Shown here one piece after another: positions 1 to 3,382 of a DNA stretch of 5,674 bases. This DNA comes from Oscillospiraceae bacterium. GTDB lineage: Bacteria; Bacillota; Clostridia; Oscillospirales; Oscillospiraceae. Position 1 is the stretch's first letter. Every line of letters begins with the position of its first letter. The stretch is from positions 1 to 5,674 of the forward strand of contig JAEEUX010000168.1 of the NCBI GenBank assembly GCA_016290695.1, in the 5' to 3' direction. The translations under genes and the position numbers were made by a program. Below the pieces are notes generated by a model. The model did not search any database and was not told the DNA's origin. It was given only the letters and a program-made list of their open reading frames with translations.

Positions 1-28
1 TAGAATACATTGTCGTAAACACTATCAG

Positions 29-499
29 TTAACGGTAAATCAGGAACTTTGTAAAGTTCCATACGATACACGTCTTGTCGCCAAACTTCTTGTTGTTCAT
101 TTTGGCATACTTGTTCAGCACGGCGTTCTTGATGCCTTTTCCGAAGCCGGAAAAAGGCTTTTCCGAAGCAAGGAAAGCGAACAACGGGTCTGCGCTCTCT
201 CCGTTTACGTCGATCTTTGCGAACTGCGGGAATTCCGTGCCGAACTTCAGTGTGCAGAACTCGTGGATCTCATCGTCGCTTCCGGGCGCCTGGTTGGCGA
301 ACTGATTGGAGGGGAAATCAAGTATCTCAAAACCCTTGCCGCGAAGATCCTTATACATCGCCTCCAGCGGTTCATAATGCGGAGTGAAACCGCATCCCGT
401 TGCCGTGTTTACTATCAGGAGCACTTTGCCCTGATACTCCGACAGGCTGACGTCGTGTCCCTGCCGGTCTCTTACTGTGAAATCGTAGACTGTCTTCAT
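29..499 (-). CDS. gpx: Glutathione peroxidase family thiol peroxidase, C-terminally short
   Basis: This 156-residue protein belongs to the glutathione peroxidase family, cytoplasmic enzymes that reduce hydrogen peroxide and organic hydroperoxides; bacterial Cys forms generally use thioredoxin. The peroxidatic Cys36 lies in NTATGCGFTP and is encoded by TGC, so this is not a selenoprotein. Gln66 is in FPSNQF and Trp147-Asn148 in WNFTKFL, completing the catalytic tetrad. Cys82 in EFCTLKFGTEFP is the likely resolving cysteine. Position 64 is Ser where the family usually has Cys. The start is supported by AAGGAG 9 bases upstream (509-514). It is the last of three same-strand genes, 19 bases after the nitroreductase. 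Oddity: it ends at KFLIYR, whereas relatives continue about 25 residues through a D-R-x-G-x-V / R-F-x-P-T segment. Whether it is functional is uncertain; the family call is secure. Confidence 0.93.
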   Translation of the reverse strand: MKTVYDFTVRDRQGHDVSLSEYQGKVLLIVNTATGCGFTPHYEPLEAMYKDLRGKGFEILDFPSNQFANQAPGSDDEIHEFCTLKFGTEFPQFAKIDVNGESADPLFAFLASEKPFSGFGKGIKNAVLNKYAKMNNKKFGDKTCIVWNFTKFLIYR

Positions 500-518
500 T
501 TTGCGTTTCTCCTTTTTT

Positions 519-1331
519 TTATTTCAACATATAAGTTGCAATGTACTGCATATTCTCCGGGACCGGGATTGCTGGGTCTGATATCTCGAAAGAAACATCG
601 AGCCCGCAGTCTATAGCGGTAAGTTCGAAATGGCACAGCGCAATGCCAATATCGATCTTCTGCAGATCCCATCCGTTTTCCGCAACATATCCCTTGCTGC
701 GCTTTTCATAGAAATGCACCTTTCCTTCGCAAAAGACGCAGCGCCAGGGCTGTTTATTTACTGCGGAAGGAGCAAGCCGCACAGCTTCAAGCGCTTCAAA
801 AAGCCTGCCGGCGCTGCTTTCAGACAAGGGCTTATCAAACGAACCTTCAAAAAACAGCTCCTCAAAATCGAAGCGGCTGTCCGCCCTGATCCCTTTTCTC
901 ATCATGGTTTCACGCAGGGACATCTTTTTCGCAGGGTATCCCAACGGGCTGACGCAGGGCATGACTTCGCCGCCGGAAACCTTCATTGCCCGTTCAAAAG
1001 CGTCGCGGTTCATTGTTCCGGCGATCCATGTTGTTCCAATGCCGAGTGTTTCCGCAAACAGGACGATCTTTTCAAATGAATAACCAAAGGCTTCCTCGGC
1101 ATGTGGAGCTTGATGCATTTTTCCTGCGATATAGAGATCCGCGCCGATGATCACGGGGCTGTTAAGCCCATGTTTTTTCGCGTCAAGGAGCTTCCATATA
1201 ATAGGGATATCATATGGGTTTTCTGCCTTCCCGGCAAAATCCAGGATCTTCTGCGCGTCCTCCGGCCGAAGCCCGGTTCCGTCAAAAGTGCGAACGCTCC
1301 GCCTTTTGCGAATTGAATCGAGAATATTCAT
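519..1331 (-). CDS. Nitroreductase-family flavoprotein (TM1586-like)
   Basis: This 270-residue protein looks like an FMN-dependent nitroreductase, most like the TM1586-type branch. The N-terminal RKRRSVRTF (residues 8-16) is the classic arginine-rich segment that binds FMN phosphate. ETLGIGTTWIAGTMNR (94-109) is the conserved core helix and turn. RLAPSAVNKQPWRCVF (185-200) is the second conserved block of the family. No signal peptide or membrane segment is seen, so it should be cytoplasmic. The substrate cannot be read from sequence; these enzymes reduce nitroaromatics, quinones or flavins with NAD(P)H. The start at 1331 has a strong AAGGAGGA six bases upstream (1338-1345); the ATG at 1336 is out of frame and meets a stop at once. 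It lies 49 bases after the regulator and 19 bases before the peroxidase, consistent with an operon and a role in redox stress. Confidence 0.9.
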   Translation of the reverse strand: MNILDSIRKRRSVRTFDGTGLRPEDAQKILDFAGKAENPYDIPIIWKLLDAKKHGLNSPVIIGADLYIAGKMHQAPHAEEAFGYSFEKIVLFAETLGIGTTWIAGTMNRDAFERAMKVSGGEVMPCVSPLGYPAKKMSLRETMMRKGIRADSRFDFEELFFEGSFDKPLSESSAGRLFEALEAVRLAPSAVNKQPWRCVFCEGKVHFYEKRSKGYVAENGWDLQKIDIGIALCHFELTAIDCGLDVSFEISDPAIPVPENMQYIATYMLK

Positions 1332-1380
1332 GTCATGTCCTCCTTCCGGAACTGTCTGCCCGCTTCTTCATCAATTGCGG

Positions 1381-1836
1381 TTACTGATTATTTGAGCCTT
1401 TTGCCCTCTCTTCATCCAGCATCTTATACAGGACCTGATAAAGCCCCGTCGCTTCCTCCGGCGTCAGATGAAACTCCTGCGCAATAGTTTCCGGAACGCA
1501 CAGTGCGTCGTCCTGCAGTTTCTCTCCGGCTTCTGTCAGAGTAATTACAAGGTTGCGTTCATCGCTTTCATCCTTTGCCTTCTCAATATAACCTTTGGCC
1601 TCCAGCTTTTGTAAAAGAGGCGTCATCGTATTCGACTTCAGGAAAAGGGCCTCGCACAGGAACTTCTCGTTGACCTGCTTTTTCTCCCACAGGACCATCA
1701 TGGCGACGTACTGAGTATAGGTCAGATCGAGCCTGTCTAGTAGGGGCTTGTATTTCCTGGTGATGATGTTTGAAACGGCGTACAACGGGAAACACAACTG
1801 GTTTTTCAGCCTCAGTGCGGCATATTTATCATCCAT
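1381..1836 (-). CDS. ohrR: OhrR-like MarR-family peroxide-sensing repressor
   Basis: This 151-residue winged-helix protein of the MarR family matches the OhrR branch, dimeric repressors that leave DNA when a reactive cysteine is oxidised by organic hydroperoxide. The sensing Cys15 lies in LKNQLCFPLYA, and Tyr29 and Tyr40, at the positions that contact this cysteine in Bacillus subtilis OhrR, are both present; Tyr19 is kept too. The recognition helix region is about residues 58-81 (FLCEALFLKSNTMTPLLQKLE), and the wing carries DERNLVITLT (92-101) with the Asp-x-Arg signature. Extra cysteines at 61 and 113 leave open whether it acts as a one-Cys or two-Cys sensor. A GAGGTG ribosome site lies at 1842-1847, 5 bases from the ATG. 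It is the first gene of the operon, behind a consensus promoter covered by two inverted repeats, so autorepression is likely. No ohr gene lies beside it. Confidence 0.92.
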   Translation of the reverse strand: MDDKYAALRLKNQLCFPLYAVSNIITRKYKPLLDRLDLTYTQYVAMMVLWEKKQVNEKFLCEALFLKSNTMTPLLQKLEAKGYIEKAKDESDERNLVITLTEAGEKLQDDALCVPETIAQEFHLTPEEATGLYQVLYKMLDEERAKGSNNQ

Positions 1837-1851
1837 TATTTCACCTCAACG

Positions 1852-1871
1852 ACATATCGCACGCGATATGT
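1852..1871. promoter_or_regulatory. Operator 1, downstream inverted repeat
   Basis: Perfect inverted repeat with 9-base arms: ACATATCGC, two-base centre AC, GCGATATGT. It begins at about the predicted transcription start and extends some 20 bases into the leader. Its inner 19 bases recur exactly in operator 2, 28 bases away. The most likely ligand is the MarR/OhrR protein encoded directly downstream; this is inferred from position and symmetry. Confidence 0.85.
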
Positions 1872-1878
1872 TGTTTGT

Positions 1879-1907
1879 ATTATATCGCACGCGATATGTT
1901 ATGTCAA
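1879..1907 (-). promoter_or_regulatory. Consensus sigma-70/sigma-A promoter of the ohrR operon
   Basis: On the minus strand TTGACA (1907-1902) and TATAAT (1884-1879) are both exact consensus hexamers separated by exactly 17 bases. Transcription would start near 1872, giving a leader of about 36 bases before the regulator ATG. Such a strong promoter needs repression, which fits the two inverted repeats overlapping it. Confidence 0.9.
1882..1897. promoter_or_regulatory. Operator 2, inverted repeat in the promoter spacer
   Basis: Inverted repeat with 7-base arms, ATATCGC-AC-GCGATAT, filling most of the spacer between -35 and -10 and sharing three bases with the -10 box. A bound repressor would occlude RNA polymerase. 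The identity with operator 1 extends over 19 bases (1854-1872 and 1882-1900), with a centre-to-centre distance of 28 bases. Confidence 0.85.
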
Positions 1908-2155
1908 GGGCCGTAATGAGGTTAAATAAGAATAATATTGTTCTGAAGCGAATTTTTCAAAAACTGTGCAATTGTAAACTAAACCCGGACACGTAGGGGG
2001 TAAAAACTGTACAGGATGGTGTATAATTGGAAAACTAGCCAACGCCGTCTGCATTGGAAAAACTTGCCTCAATTCCAATCTGGACAGAAGCTGTTTCTAA
2101 TAGCGTCAACGGGCAATTATAATGTGGACGGAGCAGAGGATGTAAAAGCAAAAAG
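1908..2155. other. Intergenic region without a supported gene
   Basis: AT-rich sequence upstream of the ohrR promoter. I see no credible coding frame. TATAAT-like strings at 2022-2027 and 2118-2123 lack convincing -35 boxes. A short inverted repeat, ATTGGAA (2053-2059) and TTCCAAT (2073-2079), and an 8-base palindrome CTGTACAG (2007-2014) are present, but nothing links them to a function. Confidence 0.6.
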
Positions 2156-2191
2156 AAAACCCCCGAAAAACTCAATGTTTTCGGGGGTTTT
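2156..2191. terminator. Strong bidirectional rho-independent terminator
   Basis: Perfect 14-base stem (2156-2169 with 2178-2191, core CCCCCG/CGGGGG) around an 8-base loop. T-rich runs follow on both strands: five T on plus, and TTTTCTTTTT on minus. On the minus strand it directly follows a short copy of the tRNA-Arg tail, so it probably derives from a tRNA terminator. It insulates the ohrR promoter from transcription arriving from the right. Confidence 0.88.
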
Positions 2192-2211
2192 TGGCACACT
2201 TGCCGGGATTC
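2189..2211 (-). repeat. Short second copy of the tRNA-Arg 3' tail (direct repeat A)
   Basis: These 23 bases are identical to 2377-2399. Read on minus they give the end of the T-arm, the acceptor strand CAAGTGT, G and CCA. The match stops in the T-loop, after which the sequence enters a palindrome-rich block. It is too short to be a tRNA. It may be left from a tandem tRNA duplication, a second integration event or slippage. Confidence 0.8.
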
Positions 2212-2330
2212 CTTTTTCGCGCATCGAGTCTCGAAGGCGGCTCACTCCGCCGCCTTCTCGCTCTGCGACGAAAAAGCCGGCCGCGGAAAAAGCCACACTG
2301 TGGCTTTTTCTATTCGCGGCTTCGAATCCC
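2204..2330. repeat. Palindrome-rich block bounded by GGGATTC/GAATCCC
   Basis: The block opens with GGGATTC (2205-2211) and closes with its inverse GAATCCC (2324-2330). Inside are a hairpin with 9-base arms (GAAGGCGGC 2233-2241, GCCGCCTTC 2249-2257) and a second hairpin at 2281-2319. The string GAAAAAGCC occurs twice directly and once inverted. It has the look of a small palindromic intergenic repeat inserted in or beside the tRNA tail. Copy number elsewhere in the genome cannot be seen here. Confidence 0.5.
2281..2319. terminator. Terminator-like hairpin inside the palindromic block
   Basis: An 11-base perfect stem, GAAAAAGCCAC (2286-2296) with GTGGCTTTTTC (2300-2310) and loop ACT, is extended by an outer CCGCG/CGCGG pair (2281-2285, 2315-2319). 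The A and T runs in the arms make it terminator-like in either direction, but no gene obviously depends on it. Confidence 0.6.
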
Positions 2331-2331
2331 T

Positions 2332-2382
2332 ATAAATAAAAACCAAAAGGAATGAGGGGTCTTGACCCCTCATTCCTTTTGG
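2332..2382 (-). terminator. Terminator of the tRNA-Arg gene
   Basis: Perfect 18-base stem (2343-2360 with 2365-2382) with loop CTTG, followed on the minus strand by TTTTTATTT (2342-2334). The first stem bases on minus are the CCA end of the tRNA, so tRNA 3' end and terminator overlap. This shows that the neighbouring tRNA remnant was once a transcribed gene on the minus strand. Confidence 0.85.
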
Positions 2383-2399
2383 CACACTTGCCGGGATTC
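2377..2399 (-). repeat. Direct repeat B, tail of the tRNA-Arg remnant
   Basis: Second member of the 23-base direct repeat shared with 2189-2211, 188 bases apart. Here the tRNA sequence continues beyond the repeat through the T-arm and anticodon arm. Confidence 0.8.
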
Positions 2400-2429
2400 G
2401 AACCCGGGACCTTCCGCTTAGGAGGCAGG
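2380..2429 (-). pseudogene. 3' half of tRNA-Arg(CCT), probable attachment site
   Basis: Read on minus: anticodon stem CCTGC/GCGGA around loop CTCCTAA (anticodon CCT), variable loop AGGTC, a perfect T-arm CCGGG-TTCGAAT-CCCGG, acceptor strand CAAGTGT, discriminator G and encoded CCA. The first anticodon-stem pair is C opposite A, and the D-arm and the 5' acceptor strand (expected ACACTTG) are absent upstream, so this is not a complete tRNA. Loss of homology at the anticodon arm, an integrase remnant 270 bases away on the element side and the original terminator on the other side are the usual signs of a tRNA-targeting integrative element. The att core probably runs from the anticodon loop toward the 3' end. 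Confidence 0.8.
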
Positions 2430-2457
2430 AGAAATCGAACATAATGCGGTATGATTT

Positions 2458-2469
2458 TACGAGATTCGT
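2458..2469. repeat. Direct repeat TACGAGATTCGT, copy 1
   Basis: Exact 12-base match to 2529-2540, 71 bases apart, close to the presumed att core. Integrases of this class often bind short direct repeats flanking the core, so an arm-type site is possible but unproven. Confidence 0.5.
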
Positions 2470-2528
2470 TTCAAAAATGCTTGTTTTATAAGCCTTTTTT
2501 AAGGCCTCATTCTAATCGAAACAGGAAA

Positions 2529-2540
2529 TACGAGATTCGT
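2529..2540. repeat. Direct repeat TACGAGATTCGT, copy 2
   Basis: Second exact copy of the 12-base string at 2458-2469, lying between the tRNA remnant and the integrase fragment. Its surroundings differ from copy 1, so the repeat is the short word alone. Confidence 0.5.
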
Positions 2541-2656
2541 ATCCGTTTGCTCTAAAAATTTGTGCAGTAAATATGCAGTATATTTTGATTCCATAGCGAA
2601 AGGCCTAATGTTCTAATAGAGTCACTTGTTTAGGCGTTTGGACCTGAAAGCATTAT

Positions 2657-2683
2657 AAAAGCCCTTGGTTTCACCAGGGCTTT
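2657..2683 (-). terminator. Terminator of the integrase remnant
   Basis: Hairpin AAAGCCC/GGGCTTT plus TGGT/ACCA with one bulged T and loop TTC. On the minus strand it is followed by TTTTATAAT. It lies just beyond the integrase stop codon, so it probably ended the integrase transcript. Confidence 0.75.
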
Positions 2684-2701
2684 CATTGCTTGATTGTGTT
2701 T

Positions 2702-3034
2702 TCAATCATCATCTTCAGCAGAACCGCTGTATCCCATCTCTGCTATATGAGTATTGAGACTCTCAATAGCACTGTCGATCTTGAACTTGGTAAGGTGGGT
2801 ATAAACGGAAAGTGTCATTTCAATGTTGGCATGTCCGAGGAACTTTTGCGCGGACTTTATATCAACACCGGCATCATAGAGCATTGTCGCATAGGTATGT
2901 CGTAACATGTGCGGAGTGAAGGGTTTGATGACTTCGATCTTAGGCCTCGACCTTGAAGCATTCTTTCCGCCGTACATCAGGTTCAGGTGGTTCATGTACG
3001 AATGCCATGCGCTGCTGAAAGCTGAATCGGTCAT
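2702..3034 (-). pseudogene. int: Tyrosine recombinase/integrase, C-terminal catalytic remnant
   Basis: The 110 residues are the C-terminal end of a phage or conjugative-element type tyrosine integrase, which cuts and rejoins att DNA. Visible catalytic parts are H42-x-x-R45 in TPHMLRHTYATML, His68 in KFLGHANIEMT and the nucleophile Tyr78 in SVYTHLTKF. Missing are the first catalytic Arg, its Lys and the whole arm-binding and core-binding N-terminal region; full-length relatives have roughly 380-400 residues. Reading upstream in frame reaches a stop five codons before the ATG, no integrase-like residues continue in other frames, and no clear ribosome site precedes it. It is therefore a deletion remnant, not a gene with a late start. 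It points toward the tRNA-Arg remnant, the usual int-att arrangement. Stand-alone function is very unlikely. Confidence 0.9.
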
Positions 3035-3303
3035 GTATACTTGGATTTATGCAGGACATTAACGTATAACGAAAAAATATGCGAAAAAGAGAAAAACGAT
3101 TTTTTGAGAAACGTATGTACGGAACTTGTAGAAGAACTACTCAAACGGTTCTTCCTGATAAGGAAGTACCGTTACGAGCGAAGCGAGCCGCGCGGGTCAG
3201 CGCGCTTCCCCAGGGGTGGGGGGAGTGGTTTTGAGCCGAAGGCGAAAAACCAAGAGGGGGGTCATCCGCGAAGCGGATCATGATCCCCGCAGCTATATAA
3301 AGC
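3035..3303. other. Gene-free junction with several hairpins
   Basis: No credible coding frame is present. The left part is A-rich. Three foldable units follow: 3144-3173 (AACGGT-T-CTTCCT, loop GATA, AGGAAG-T-ACCGTT, one T-T mismatch); 3227-3251 (GGTTTT and GCC arms, loop GAA); and 3257-3288, with an inner ATCCGC-GAA-GCGGAT. The 3176-3290 part is GC-rich and unlike the AT-rich integrase end, so the deletion boundary of the old element probably lies near 3035-3175. Confidence 0.55.
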
Positions 3304-3342
3304 AAGCCGCCGCAGAGCTGAAAAGCAGCTCCGCAGCGGCTT
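3304..3342 (-). terminator. Terminator of the sigma/beta-propeller operon
   Basis: A 17-base stem (3304-3320 with 3326-3342) around loop AAAAG. Two positions that are A-C mismatches when read on plus become G-U pairs in minus-strand RNA, so the structure has evolved as a minus-strand transcript. It lies 40 bases beyond the propeller gene stop codon. The T run after it is broken (CTTGCTTTATATAG), so termination may be incomplete. Confidence 0.8.
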
Positions 3343-3382
3343 TCGTATCATGGGAATGGGGCTTTTTCTGCTTTTACGTCTT

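Larger units (their letters stand above)
2430..2656. other. Non-coding end of the degraded element
   Basis: AT-rich stretch between the tRNA remnant and the integrase terminator, clearly poorer in GC than the genes at either end. No coding frame is credible. It contains a 12-base direct repeat (2458-2469, 2529-2540), a small hairpin GCCTT-TTTT-AAGGC (2492-2505) and two close copies of TGCAGTA near 2563-2580. This is where recombinase arm sites would be expected. Confidence 0.55.

Noticed and set aside
406..420. Selenocysteine in the peroxidase
   Set aside because: The catalytic codon is TGC for cysteine, not TGA.
630..1079. Plus-strand open frame of 149 codons
   Set aside because: It is antisense to the nitroreductase, which has a strong ribosome site and family motifs; the antisense product resembles nothing.
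2022..2027. TATAAT as a plus-strand promoter
   Set aside because: No TTGACA-like hexamer lies 16-18 bases upstream and no gene follows on that strand.
2016..2339. Plus-strand open frame across the terminators
   Set aside because: It runs through two hairpin terminators and the tRNA-tail repeat, has no good ribosome site and no protein-like features.
2242..2442. Minus-strand open frame over the tRNA-Arg remnant
   Set aside because: Part of it is translated tRNA sequence (RVRIPASVP) and the rest is palindromic repeat.
2380..2470. Complete tRNA-Arg gene
   Set aside because: The 5' acceptor strand and D-arm cannot be found on the minus strand beyond 2430, so only the 3' half is present.
2458..2540. 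CRISPR-like repeats
   Set aside because: Only two 12-base copies exist with a single spacer-sized gap, and no cas genes are near.
3041..3283. Plus-strand open frame in the gene-free junction
   Set aside because: It translates hairpin-forming GC-rich sequence, has low-complexity residues and no ribosome site.
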